From Opacimonas sp014872805 (GTDB lineage Bacteria; Pseudomonadota; Gammaproteobacteria; Enterobacterales; Alteromonadaceae), in assembly GCA_014872805.1 (NCBI GenBank), contig WKFN01000014.1, forward strand, positions 275,943 through 339,942: 64,000 nucleotides of DNA. Direction: 5' to 3'. Under the pieces are notes generated by a model, which worked only from the letters and a program-made list of their open reading frames with translations, was not told the origin of the DNA and made no database searches. The position numbers were made by a program, and so were the translations under genes. Shown here one piece after another: positions 26,297 through 35,221 of the stretch (positions are counted from its first letter, which is position 1; each line of letters begins with the position of its first letter).

Positions 26297-27007
26297 TCAC
26301 TGATTGAGGAACGTCTCGACTGGCTTGCCAGTTAGGCGTTTCATTTGTCCAAAGATATACCAAATCGCACCAAATAATAACAACATACTTGGTATAACAA
26401 TGACTGGGTAACTTAAAGCAGTCATGCGTGCAAGCTCTTCAGTGTAAGCGGTGGTACCCGGTTCAGAAACCAAAATCCACTTCGCCAAACCATAGTTCAA
26501 TGCTGATGATAAAAAGAATGAGCTTGCTACAATATAGTTACTAACATCGATTTTTTTCTCAAAACTAGCTTCATTGTTGTTGTGTGCTAATGCTTCACCT
26601 AGTTTCGGCCAGTTGATGAGCGTGTCATTCAGCACCAGAATTTTGATCAAGGGTTTTTTCATATAGCGGGTGATGAGTACCGCAAGGCCAATAAGCCCAG
26701 GAATGGCAGCCTCTTTGATAGCAATATATTCGGCAGGCAGTTTGAGTAAGCTGATCCCACCGGTTAATAACACACTGATGATCCCTAATACCGAGAAAAA
26801 ATTGACCTTTTTTTCTTTGGCTAATTCAAACAGGCCATAACCAAGCGGGAACGCCAATGCCACCGCAATGCTCCACAATGGACCAAGATACTCTTCTTTA
26901 CTAGCATACGACATGATAACGACAGGAATGATGATGTTAAATGCAAGGTTGCCGATGAAATTTTGATTTTGCGGTTGGGCGGGTTTGGTATTGGTCGATG
27001 CGCTCAC
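26297..27007 (-). CDS. VC0807-family multi-pass membrane protein
   Basis: About 236 residues with five or six hydrophobic segments, beginning FIGNLAFNIIIPVVIM and ending VIVIPSMLLLFGAIWYIF; it resembles the VC0807 family, of unknown function and loosely like septation/transport proteins. A longer frame from a TTG at 27067 is possible, but the GTG at 27007 has a good AGAGG site 5 bases upstream and gives a more normal N-terminus. It follows the ATP-grasp gene on the same strand and may close the ion channel/DUF350 operon. Confidence 0.7.
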   Translation of the reverse strand: MSASTNTKPAQPQNQNFIGNLAFNIIIPVVIMSYASKEEYLGPLWSIAVALAFPLGYGLFELAKEKKVNFFSVLGIISVLLTGGISLLKLPAEYIAIKEAAIPGLIGLAVLITRYMKKPLIKILVLNDTLINWPKLGEALAHNNNEASFEKKIDVSNYIVASSFFLSSALNYGLAKWILVSEPGTTAYTEELARMTALSYPVIVIPSMLLLFGAIWYIFGQMKRLTGKPVETFLNQ

Positions 27008-27071
27008 TGCGGCCTCTGGAAAATGAAAACAAAAAACTAGTTTGTCGCAAAAAGCGAAGCGATGCAATCCT

Positions 27072-28235
27072 TTAAACTATGACATGTGGAATAAAGCGTG
27101 ACATATCCTGTGTGATCATATTTGCATCTTCTCGAATCGATATCCCTGCAGGTAAGTCGTCCACGAGCCAGGAGCCAATCAGAGTGTAGTGTTGTTCGAA
27201 CTTTGGTAATTCGGTAAAAGCCTGATAAATATACCCTTCGCTTCCATAAGGACCATCTGAACTGTAAGTAGTTTGTCCATCATTAATAATACTAATATTG
27301 GCACCTTCGCGAGAAAAGATCGGTTTTTTGACCCATTTCCCAGTGTCTATCTTGTTGGCTTCATCAGCAAAATAGGCTGGCAATAGATTAGGATGATTGG
27401 GAAAGAGTTTCCACAGCATGGGCAACAAGGCTTTATTCGAAATAATTGCTTTATAAGCAGGCTCTAGCCAATGCACTTGACTGGAATAAAGGTGCTCAGC
27501 AAAGGGGTCGGCAAAAATGTTTTCCCATGGATAGAGTTTGAAACAATGCGAAATGACACGGTCGAGTTTGTCGGTATAAAAGCCCTCGGGTGAGACCCCC
27601 ATGTCTTCAATAAAAACAAAAAAGTCTCTTAGTCCGGCCTCTGCTGCGCAATCTTGTAAATACTGAACGGTTCCGCGATCTTCGACCGTGTCTTTGCAGC
27701 AAGCAAAGTGCATTTGCGACATCTGATAATACTCACGCAGATTAGCAAAGCGGTGCACAAGTTTCTCTTGTAGTGAATTAAACTGGTCAGTATGAGGAGG
27801 CAATATGCCACTTTGAACTTGTTCTTCTAACCACAGCCATTGCCAAAATCCGGTTTCATATAAACTCGTCGGCGTGTCTGCGTTGTTTTCGAGTAATTTG
27901 GCGGGGCCTTTGCCATTGTAGGCAAGATCCATGCGGCTATACAAACTGGGCGCTTGATGGATCCAGCTATCGCGCACCAAATCCCACATTGATTCAGGAA
28001 TACGAAATTGTCGTAAGTACTGCTCGTCATGCACGACCGCATCGACCACAGCTAAGCACATCTGGTGCAGATCCGCAGTCGGGTCTTCTATATCTTGCTC
28101 AATTTGTTGGAGCGTAAATTGATAAAAAGCGGATTCATCCCAGTAAGGCTCGCCATACATGGTATGAAAGTGAAAGCCGTATTCGAGCGCTTTAGCTTGC
28201 CAGTTGGCACGTTCTGCGCAAGTTTGTCGAATCAT
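27072..28235 (-). CDS. Glutathionylspermidine synthase-like ATP-grasp protein
   Basis: A 387-residue protein of the glutathionylspermidine synthase preATP-grasp family, like E. coli YgiC and YjfC. Visible family blocks are LLENNADTPTSLYE, WKLFPNHPNLLPAYF, KPIFSREGANI and the C-terminal GSWLVDDLPAGISIREDANMITQDMSRFIPHVIV. The amidase domain of true glutathionylspermidine synthase/amidase is missing, as in YgiC/YjfC. It probably ligates a carboxylate to an amine using ATP; the substrates are not established. The DUF1190 gene lies 12 bases upstream, the same pairing as ygiB-ygiC and yjfM-yjfC in E. coli. Confidence 0.88.
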   Translation of the reverse strand: MIRQTCAERANWQAKALEYGFHFHTMYGEPYWDESAFYQFTLQQIEQDIEDPTADLHQMCLAVVDAVVHDEQYLRQFRIPESMWDLVRDSWIHQAPSLYSRMDLAYNGKGPAKLLENNADTPTSLYETGFWQWLWLEEQVQSGILPPHTDQFNSLQEKLVHRFANLREYYQMSQMHFACCKDTVEDRGTVQYLQDCAAEAGLRDFFVFIEDMGVSPEGFYTDKLDRVISHCFKLYPWENIFADPFAEHLYSSQVHWLEPAYKAIISNKALLPMLWKLFPNHPNLLPAYFADEANKIDTGKWVKKPIFSREGANISIINDGQTTYSSDGPYGSEGYIYQAFTELPKFEQHYTLIGSWLVDDLPAGISIREDANMITQDMSRFIPHVIV

Positions 28236-28247
28236 CGGGTGCTGAAC

Positions 28248-28889
28248 CTAGCCACCAAACCCTCGTGAGCTACTGCGGGTGGCAACGGATTTACCAAAGC
28301 CGCCTCTAGACAAAGTGCGACTTGCAGTTGGCTTGGCTTTGAAATCACTGCCATATACTTTGGTCGCCGTTCTATGGGTACCACCAAAGCTTTTGCCCGA
28401 CGCGTCAAACCACTGATTTCGCAAAGAGGAACGACGCGAATACGAAGTGAATAAGGGCTGAGCATAATAGCGTTTTTTCTTTTTTTTCTTAAAATCGATA
28501 TCCCAGTCATTATCTTGAAATAGCATGCGACTAAGCATGAATCCAGCCATGAAAGGCATAAAGAAAGAGCCGTTTTCATTGCTAACGTATTCACATCGGT
28601 TATCACCAAATTCATACTCACAATCACGCTCATTACTGAATCGTGGTGCGGTTCTCACCGCGTCTTCGACCGCGCTTTCATAGGCATACTGACATTGGTC
28701 AAAAAATCCCGGGTTGTTGTCGGTACACTCACTTAGCGAGCGATAGATATCAGCAACTTCGGGTTCTTCACCGCAACCCGATAATAAAACCGCAGCAATT
28801 CCCACAGCTAGCGGTTTGACAGCAAATACTTTGCGGTAACGATTAAGCTGGATGGCGCTGCGTTTGGTACTTTTTGAGGACATGGTCAT
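28248..28889 (-). CDS. DUF1190 (YgiB-like) lipoprotein
   Basis: A 213-residue protein. The start MTMSSKS is chosen over a TTG nine codons upstream because an AGAGGA site precedes it. A hydrophobic segment ends in LLSGC, a lipobox, giving a probable lipoprotein. The core has paired cysteines (SLSECTDNNPGFFDQCQYAYESA, ERDCEYEFGDNRCEYV), and the C-terminus is rich in Ser, Arg, Gly and aromatic residues. It is related to YgiB/YjfM, of unknown function. It lies 11 bases after DUF350 and 12 before the ATP-grasp gene, so it forms part of one operon. Confidence 0.82.
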   Translation of the reverse strand: MTMSSKSTKRSAIQLNRYRKVFAVKPLAVGIAAVLLSGCGEEPEVADIYRSLSECTDNNPGFFDQCQYAYESAVEDAVRTAPRFSNERDCEYEFGDNRCEYVSNENGSFFMPFMAGFMLSRMLFQDNDWDIDFKKKKKKRYYAQPLFTSYSRRSSLRNQWFDASGKSFGGTHRTATKVYGSDFKAKPTASRTLSRGGFGKSVATRSSSRGFGG

Positions 28890-28900
28890 GGGAAGTCCTC

Positions 28901-29308
28901 TTAGTAAGACATGCAAGCTGCGTTCAAAATACCCACGGCCACAGAAACCAAACCAAGCATGACCCCTGCAGACGTTTCATTTTTTTCAATACGTTCACTT
29001 ATCATTGGCATGAACGTCAGCTTGAGTATGACAAAAGCCAAAAGCTGAGCAACCAAAGCGACCAACGCCCATACGATAAAATCTATATAAGCAACGGAAT
29101 TACTTGCAGCACCACCAATAGCGATCGCAAAACCCACCACAGCGCCACCAAACGCAACCGCAGCAGCGGTATTTTGTTGTTCTTTGATAAGTTGCCACTC
29201 ATTATGGGGCGTCACAAAGGCGTAGATAATTTTGAATAAAAACAACAAGGCAATGGCAGAACCAAAATACAGTGCAAAATTACCTGTGCTGGTCAATAAA
29301 TCAAGCAT
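28901..29308 (-). CDS. DUF350 (YjfL-like) membrane protein
   Basis: A 135-residue protein with four hydrophobic segments, including AFGGAVVGFAIAIGGAA and the final SAGVMLGLVSVAVGILNAACMSY. It belongs to DUF350, like E. coli YjfL, a small inner-membrane protein of unknown role. It overlaps the ion-channel gene upstream by 8 bases. DUF350, DUF1190 and the ATP-grasp gene occur together as in the E. coli yjf cluster. Confidence 0.85.
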   Translation of the reverse strand: MLDLLTSTGNFALYFGSAIALLFLFKIIYAFVTPHNEWQLIKEQQNTAAAVAFGGAVVGFAIAIGGAASNSVAYIDFIVWALVALVAQLLAFVILKLTFMPMISERIEKNETSAGVMLGLVSVAVGILNAACMSY

Positions 29309-30368
29309 TATGAATTCCTTCTACAAAAGCATGCCACTGCATGTCATTAATACGACTGCGCGCGATATAAAAAACGCGATCGCCTGGGTGAATTTGAGTG
29401 TCAAAACTTGGGTTAACGATGATGTGTTGCTTGTCATCTGCTTTAGCATAGCCGATAAAAATGGCATCGTGGATGTGTTTTATTTGGATAAATATATCCG
29501 ACACTTCAATAAAGCCAACATCTTGAGGCACTATGGTTGAGTACTGTTCATGCCCATCAGCGACACTTAACAAATCGTGATGCAGCAACGATGAACCTGG
29601 ATCAAAGGCGGACTTGGCGAGCATTTCAACCGCTACCGATGGGGTGCACTCGACATTAGGGCAATGCTGTTGTAACAAACTCACCAAAGATTCGTCATTA
29701 AAGTATGCAACTATATGAGCATTGGGATTGTGCTTTGAGCAAAATAGCGCAGTCGTCATGGTAATGTCATCATGTGGATTATCAATCAAGATGGTTTTGG
29801 CACTATTGACATTTGCTTTGTTCATATCTTCTTCGCGGTTAAAAGATGACACGCGAACAAATTCAATTTCACCTGGCATAGGGTTTTCAATATCGGCTTT
29901 GACACACAGTACAATGTCAACTTTTTCGGTACTTTGCTGACGTTCTTTAAGCAGTAATTGCAACAATTGAATGGTGCGTTCATCGTTCCAACCTAAGATC
30001 AAAATATGTTGTTCATTCATGATGCTCTTTAGTCCTCTAATATCCAGTTGCCATTGTCTGCTTAGCCAAGCTGCGATTCGTCCGATTACCAAAGCAAAAA
30101 GCGACAGTCCCACCGGAATCACAAATAAACTGACGACCCATTTGCCTGCATCCGTGGTTGGCGAAAAATCACCGTATCCGACGGTCGATGTTGTGACAAT
30201 AATGTAGTACACAAAATCCGTTGGCGAAGTAACACTGATCTCCCCCACGGCATATAGTAGTGCCCATGTGATCACAACATAACCAAGCAATACCAAAGCG
30301 ATATTAGTGCCACTGGCGTGATTGAAGTATTTTACAAAGGAGCGTTTGACTTTTTGCCAGAGAGTCAT
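29301..30368 (-). CDS. Two-helix potassium channel with cytoplasmic RCK/TrkA-N domain
   Basis: A 355-residue ion channel. Two membrane helices (IALVLLGYVVITWALLYAV and WVVSLFVIPVGLSLFALVIG) flank a pore loop with the potassium selectivity filter TVGYGD at 62-67. A Rossmann-like RCK/TrkA-N domain follows (ILILGWNDERTIQLL; variant nucleotide loop), then a TrkA-C-like end. This is the MthK/Kch plan with a gating domain. It is the first gene of a tight minus-strand operon with DUF350, DUF1190 and an ATP-grasp enzyme. Confidence 0.9.
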   Translation of the reverse strand: MTLWQKVKRSFVKYFNHASGTNIALVLLGYVVITWALLYAVGEISVTSPTDFVYYIIVTTSTVGYGDFSPTTDAGKWVVSLFVIPVGLSLFALVIGRIAAWLSRQWQLDIRGLKSIMNEQHILILGWNDERTIQLLQLLLKERQQSTEKVDIVLCVKADIENPMPGEIEFVRVSSFNREEDMNKANVNSAKTILIDNPHDDITMTTALFCSKHNPNAHIVAYFNDESLVSLLQQHCPNVECTPSVAVEMLAKSAFDPGSSLLHHDLLSVADGHEQYSTIVPQDVGFIEVSDIFIQIKHIHDAIFIGYAKADDKQHIIVNPSFDTQIHPGDRVFYIARSRINDMQWHAFVEGIHNA

Positions 30369-30665
30369 GTGTTTGATTAATAATTAAAATATAAATTTAG
30401 TCTACGAAGTTGTGAACCAAAAATCCACCGTAAAATGTAAGAAAGCATGATCATTGCGTTTAACACAAAAAGCCCACTTTAGTGAGATGGGCAAACCGGC
30501 TTTTGGAGAACACACATTAAATCACTGTGTTACACTAACTATCGTCGGTTCTCCCAAATTCTGATGTGCGACTTTTTACGCCTAGGTATGTTAATCAATA
30601 CTGACAGTTTTACTTGCCTTGTATGCCGACCAAAGTACAATATCGGCAAATTTTTGAGGTAGCGT
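30369..30665. other. Intergenic region with inverted repeat, between channel gene and queA
   Basis: These 297 bases separate divergent genes. They hold an inverted repeat TTTGGAGAAC (30502-30511) / GTTCTCCCAAA (30548-30558) with an inner ACACA/TGTGT pair, and a short hairpin on the minus strand at 30469-30490 (GCCCA/TGGGC) followed by five T. The queA promoter is at the right end. No coding frame is convincing. Confidence 0.5.
30614..30641 (+). promoter_or_regulatory. Probable queA promoter
   Basis: TTGCCT and TACAAT are separated by 16 bases and lie 25 bases before the queA start codon. Both hexamers keep most of the sigma-70 consensus. Confidence 0.6.
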
Positions 30666-31706
30666 ATGAAAACATCTGATTTTGGCTTTGATTTACCAGA
30701 GCATTTGATTGCCAAGTATCCCACAGCAGACCGAACAGCGTCTAGGTTACTTCATTTAAATGGTAAAACAGGGGCGGTAGCAGACTATCGATTCCCACAA
30801 ATGTTGCGGTTTGTGGAAGAAGGTGATTTACTCATTTTTAACGACACACGAGTCATCCCTGCGCGCTTGCTAGGGCAAAAGAGCTCAGGTGGAAAAGTCG
30901 AAGTATTGGTCGAAAGAATGCTTGACGATAATCGAGTATTAGCACATGTTCGAGCCAGCAAATCCCCTAAAGTCGGTGCAATGTTGCGCTTAGAAAACGC
31001 GTTTGACGTCGAGATGCTGAGACGTGACGGTGCGCTGTTTGAGCTCAAATTTTTAACCGACATGAGCGTGTTAGAATGCCTTGAGCAATATGGACATATG
31101 CCACTACCCCCTTATATTGACCGTCCAGATGAAGATTCAGATAAAGAGCGTTATCAAACTGTCTATAATAACAAGCCAGGAGCCGTGGCAGCTCCAACCG
31201 CCGGCCTGCATTTTGACGATGAGCTATTAGCCAAACTAAAAGAGAAAGGTGTGCAAGTTGGCTTTGTCACCTTGCACGTGGGTGCAGGCACCTTCCAACC
31301 TGTCAAAGTAGATAATGTTGAAGAACACACTATGCACGCTGAATATGCCGAAGTCTCAGAAGCAATCGTGGCACAAATCAAAGCAACAAAGGCTGCAGGA
31401 AAACGAGTCATTGCTGTGGGGACAACTTCGATGCGTTCGGTGGAAACAGCGGCCAAAAAAGGCGATGAGACAGGTGAATTACTGGTGCCTTTTTATGATG
31501 ATACTGAAATTTTCATTTATCCCGGGTTTGAATTTAAAGTATTTGATGCGATGTTCACCAATTTTCATTTGCCAGAATCCACTTTGATGATGTTGATCAG
31601 TGCTTTTGCAGGCAAGGAATATGTTATGAGTGCATATCAGCACGCTATTCGCAATGAGTATCGGTTCTTTAGTTACGGTGATTCGATGTTTATCGAACGT
31701 GCTTAG
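30666..31706 (+). CDS. queA: S-adenosylmethionine:tRNA ribosyltransferase-isomerase
   Basis: A 346-residue QueA, which transfers and isomerises the ribosyl part of SAM onto 7-aminomethyl-deazaguanine in tRNA, giving epoxyqueuosine. Family blocks are clear: DFGFDLPEHLIAKYP at the N-terminus, LLIFNDTRVIPARL, GAVAAPTAGLHFDDELL, TLHVGAGTFQPV and the C-terminal FHLPESTLMMLISAFAG. It is followed by tgt and the yajC-secDF genes, the usual gammaproteobacterial order, so queuosine and Sec genes are probably partly cotranscribed. Confidence 0.97.
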   Translation: MKTSDFGFDLPEHLIAKYPTADRTASRLLHLNGKTGAVADYRFPQMLRFVEEGDLLIFNDTRVIPARLLGQKSSGGKVEVLVERMLDDNRVLAHVRASKSPKVGAMLRLENAFDVEMLRRDGALFELKFLTDMSVLECLEQYGHMPLPPYIDRPDEDSDKERYQTVYNNKPGAVAAPTAGLHFDDELLAKLKEKGVQVGFVTLHVGAGTFQPVKVDNVEEHTMHAEYAEVSEAIVAQIKATKAAGKRVIAVGTTSMRSVETAAKKGDETGELLVPFYDDTEIFIYPGFEFKVFDAMFTNFHLPESTLMMLISAFAGKEYVMSAYQHAIRNEYRFFSYGDSMFIERA

Positions 31707-31772
31707 TTTGATAGACTATGCGCCATATTTTGGCGTGATTTATCCAACGCCGTATTACAGCGAGAATAGTTC

Positions 31773-32891
31773 GTGGAATTTAAGTTATTAACAACATCTG
31801 GTAAAGCCCGTCGAGGTCAGTTGATTTTTGCACGAGGCATCGTGGAAACGCCAGCTTTTATGCCAGTTGGTACCTATGGCACCGTAAAAGGCATGACCCC
31901 AGAAGAATTAGCTGACTCAGGTGCGCATATCTGTTTAGGCAATACCTTTCATTTAATGTTGCGCCCAGGCACTGGAATTATACAGCAGCATGGTGATTTG
32001 CATGATTTCATGCATTGGGATAAGCCAATTCTGACGGATTCCGGCGGTTTCCAAGTATTCTCTCTCGGGGATTTGCGTAAAATTGACGAAAATGGCGTTA
32101 CTTTTCGCTCACCTATCAACGGTGAAAAAATCCTTCTCACCCCAGAAAAATCGATTGAAGTTCAGCGTGAACTCGGGTCTGATGTGGTTATGATCTTTGA
32201 CGAATGTACGCCTTATCCTGCGACTCATGAGGAAGCTCGAGTGTCGATGGAATTGTCAATGCGTTGGGCGAAACGCTCAAAAGATGCTCATGGAGATTCA
32301 GAGGCAGCATTATTCGGAATTGTTCAAGGCGGTATGTATGAAGATTTGCGTGATGTGTCGCTCGCAGGATTAACTGAAATTGGCTTTGATGGCTACGCAA
32401 TTGGCGGACTCTCAGTAGGTGAACCAAAGGAAGACATGATTCGCGTGATTGATCATATTGCACATCAATGTCCGGAAGACAAGCCTCGTTATTTAATGGG
32501 GGTCGGAAAGCCAGAGGATTTGGTTGAGGCGGTGCGCCGTGGTGTTGATATGTTTGATTGCGTAATGCCAACACGTAATGCGCGCAACGGTCATTTGTTC
32601 GTCACTGACGGCGTAATTAAAATCCGCAATGCCAAACATAAGACGGATACAGGACCATTAGACGAAAAATGTGATTGTTACACTTGTAAAAATTATTCTC
32701 GGTCATATCTACATCATTTAGATAAGTGTAACGAAATCCTTGGTGCTCGTTTGAACACCATTCACAATTTGCGCTACTACCAACGAGTCATGCAGGGTTT
32801 GCGCGATGCGCTAGACGCCGACAGATTAGACGAATATGTAGCAGAGTTTTACGCAGCGAAAGGAATGGACGTCCCGCCCTTAGCTAGCTGA
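31773..32891 (+). CDS. tgt: Queuine/preQ1 tRNA-guanine transglycosylase
   Basis: A 372-residue enzyme that exchanges guanine-34 of GUN-anticodon tRNAs for preQ1. It starts with GTG. The active-site blocks are LTDSGGFQVFSLGDLRKI with the catalytic aspartate region, GIVQGGMYEDLR, and the zinc site CDCYTCKNYSRSYLHHL near residue 305. It lies 66 bases after queA, which acts on its product. Confidence 0.97.
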   Translation: MEFKLLTTSGKARRGQLIFARGIVETPAFMPVGTYGTVKGMTPEELADSGAHICLGNTFHLMLRPGTGIIQQHGDLHDFMHWDKPILTDSGGFQVFSLGDLRKIDENGVTFRSPINGEKILLTPEKSIEVQRELGSDVVMIFDECTPYPATHEEARVSMELSMRWAKRSKDAHGDSEAALFGIVQGGMYEDLRDVSLAGLTEIGFDGYAIGGLSVGEPKEDMIRVIDHIAHQCPEDKPRYLMGVGKPEDLVEAVRRGVDMFDCVMPTRNARNGHLFVTDGVIKIRNAKHKTDTGPLDEKCDCYTCKNYSRSYLHHLDKCNEILGARLNTIHNLRYYQRVMQGLRDALDADRLDEYVAEFYAAKGMDVPPLAS

Positions 32892-32958
32892 TTGATTTAC
32901 CATTTAACAATCAATATTAAATACAAATAACAATTGAAAGACCATAGGAAGAAACATT

Positions 32959-33297
32959 ATGTCATTATTTATAGCAGACGCTCACGCTCAAACCGCAGGT
33001 GCTCCAGCAGGAGGAAGTGGTATTGAACTATTAATTATGTTAGCCGTGTTCGGCTTGATTTTTTATTTTTTATTGTATCGCCCGCAAGCTAAGCGTGTAA
33101 AAGAGCACAAAAATCTTGTTGCGTCTTTGGCAAAGGGCGATGAAGTGATTACTGGTGGCGGTTTAATGGGTAAAATCACCAAAGTTACAGATGAAAAAGA
33201 TTTCATCGAAATTGCGTTAAACGATAATAATAATGTCTTGGTACAAAAGAACGCCGTCACAGCCGTTTTGCCTAAAGGCACGATGAAGTCGCTATAA
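32959..33297 (+). CDS. yajC: Sec translocon accessory protein YajC
   Basis: A 112-residue inner-membrane protein with one N-terminal membrane segment (IELLIMLAVFGLIFYFLLYRPQAKR) and a small cytoplasmic domain (VITGGGLMGKITKV). YajC joins SecDF in the holotranslocon. It lies directly before secD. A hairpin follows its stop. Confidence 0.95.
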   Translation: MSLFIADAHAQTAGAPAGGSGIELLIMLAVFGLIFYFLLYRPQAKRVKEHKNLVASLAKGDEVITGGGLMGKITKVTDEKDFIEIALNDNNNVLVQKNAVTAVLPKGTMKSL

Positions 33298-33307
33298 CAC
33301 AAGCGCA

Positions 33308-33331
33308 AATGGGCACTCACAAGTGCCCATT
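33308..33331 (+). terminator. Hairpin between yajC and secD, possible weak terminator
   Basis: A perfect 10-bp stem (AATGGGCACT / AGTGCCCATT) with a 4-base loop lies 11 bases after yajC. The following T tract is interrupted, so it may only attenuate transcription into secD or stabilise the upstream mRNA. Confidence 0.45.
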
Positions 33332-33367
33332 ATTGTATTACCCCTTGCCAAATTTTAAGGACTGGTC

Positions 33368-35212
33368 GTGTTAAATAAGACCCCCATTTGGAAATATTTT
33401 CTTGTCGTCATCGTACTTGGTCTGTGCGCGTTATACGCTATGCCAAACTTGTATGGTGAGGATCATGCCATTCAAATCTCTGCTAGCCGTAATGCAGTCG
33501 TTAATGAACAACTGCTAGCACGTGTTGAGTCTACGCTTGCAAACGCAGAGATCAAAACCAAACGCAGTGAATTAGACGCAGACAAACTCCTAATCAGGCT
33601 GTTTGATTCAGATTCCCAATTAGTGGCCCGAGAAACTATTCAGCGCGCGTTAGGTGACGATTACATTGTAGCCATGAACCTTGCCCCTGATACGCCCCAA
33701 TGGCTAGCTGATCTCGGTGGTTCGCCAATGAAGCTAGGCTTAGATTTACGAGGTGGTGTACACTTTTTGATGGAAGTGGATATGAATTCCGCTATCGCTA
33801 AAGCCCAGGAAGATTTGGTTGGAGATTTTCGCACCTCTTTGCGTGAAGAAAATTTGCGCTATCGCTCGGTAAAACCGGTCGGGCAAAATGTCCAGGTACA
33901 ATTTCGCGATCAAGACACTTTAGACAGTGCTAAATTCTTCTTGCGTAACCGCAACGGTGATTTGTTATTCAGTGAACGCGACGGCCTCATTTTAGATGTG
34001 GCCTTTTCCGAAAATCGCTTACGCTTAATCCGTGATAACGCAGTCAAACAGAACATTACCATTATTCGTGAGCGGGTGAACCAACTTGGTGTTGCAGAAC
34101 CTGTTGTGCAAAAGCAAGGCGCAGAACGTATTGTGGTTCAATTACCGGGCATTCAAGATACGGCGAAAGCCAAAGAGATTTTGAATGCGACTGCGACACT
34201 AGAATTTCGGATGGTTGACCAAGATAACGATGTTCGCGATGCATTGAATGGACGAGTACCGCCTTCTTCTATTCTCCTCAATGACCGTTCAGGACAGCCA
34301 TATTTACTCAAAAAACGCGTCATGCTAACGGGTAATCACATTGTGGACGCCAACTCGGGCGTTGATGAATACGGAGTGCCACAGGTCAATATTTCACTTG
34401 ATTCTAAAGGTGGCACGAAGATGTCCCAAGGGACCAAAGATAATATTGGTAACCCAATGGCAACGGTATTCATCGAATACAAAACGATGGGTGAGCGAGA
34501 TGCGAACGGCAACCTGATTTTTGAGAAAAAAGAAGAGATTATTTCTGTCGCAACAATTCAAGCTCGCTTAGGTGCCTCGTTCCGTATTACGGGGTTAGAT
34601 TCGCCTAAAGAAGCTAGAGATTTGGCTTTATTATTAAGAGCGGGTGCGTTGATTGCACCAATTTCAATTGTCGAAGAGCGTACCGTTGGTCCAAGTCTAG
34701 GTGCAGAGAACATTGAATTAGGTATGATTGCCATTCAATCGGGCTTAGCTTTAGTACTGATTTTTATGTTGTTTTATTATAAAGCTTTCGGCATCGTTGC
34801 GAATATCGCATTGGTCACTAACTTAGTGATGATAGTTGGTATTATGTCTATGATCCCCGGTGCAACGCTTACTCTACCTGGTATGGCAGGGATTGTTCTG
34901 ACTGTTGGTATGGCCGTAGATGCAAATGTATTGATATACGAGCGAATACGAGAAGAGCTTCGTGAAGGTCGCTCGCCACAGCAAGCCATTCATCATGGTT
35001 ACGATAGTGCATTTTCTACTATTTTAGATGCAAATATCACGACTTTTATTGCTGGTTTGATTTTGTTTGCTGTCGGTACCGGACCAATTAAGGGTTTCTC
35101 TATTACCTTAATGATTGGCATCATCACCTCTATGTTCACAGCAATTGTTGTGACTAGAGTGCTAGTGAATGCTATCTGGGGTGGTCGTCGCATTGATAAG
35201 TTGTGGATTTAG
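33368..35212 (+). CDS. secD: Protein translocase subunit SecD
   Basis: A 614-residue SecD starting with GTG. It has one N-terminal membrane helix, the large periplasmic P1 region with LGLDLRGGVHFLMEVD, and five C-terminal helices ending in TSMFTAIVVTRVLVNAIWG. With SecF it uses the proton gradient to pull proteins through SecYEG from the periplasmic side. secF follows after 9 bases. Confidence 0.97.
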   Translation: MLNKTPIWKYFLVVIVLGLCALYAMPNLYGEDHAIQISASRNAVVNEQLLARVESTLANAEIKTKRSELDADKLLIRLFDSDSQLVARETIQRALGDDYIVAMNLAPDTPQWLADLGGSPMKLGLDLRGGVHFLMEVDMNSAIAKAQEDLVGDFRTSLREENLRYRSVKPVGQNVQVQFRDQDTLDSAKFFLRNRNGDLLFSERDGLILDVAFSENRLRLIRDNAVKQNITIIRERVNQLGVAEPVVQKQGAERIVVQLPGIQDTAKAKEILNATATLEFRMVDQDNDVRDALNGRVPPSSILLNDRSGQPYLLKKRVMLTGNHIVDANSGVDEYGVPQVNISLDSKGGTKMSQGTKDNIGNPMATVFIEYKTMGERDANGNLIFEKKEEIISVATIQARLGASFRITGLDSPKEARDLALLLRAGALIAPISIVEERTVGPSLGAENIELGMIAIQSGLALVLIFMLFYYKAFGIVANIALVTNLVMIVGIMSMIPGATLTLPGMAGIVLTVGMAVDANVLIYERIREELREGRSPQQAIHHGYDSAFSTILDANITTFIAGLILFAVGTGPIKGFSITLMIGIITSMFTAIVVTRVLVNAIWGGRRIDKLWI

Positions 35213-35221
35213 GAGAATAAC

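Noticed and set aside
28232..28633. 133-codon minus-strand frame overlapping the DUF1190 gene
   Set aside because: Out of frame with the DUF1190 lipoprotein, which has a lipobox, ribosome site and correct operon spacing.
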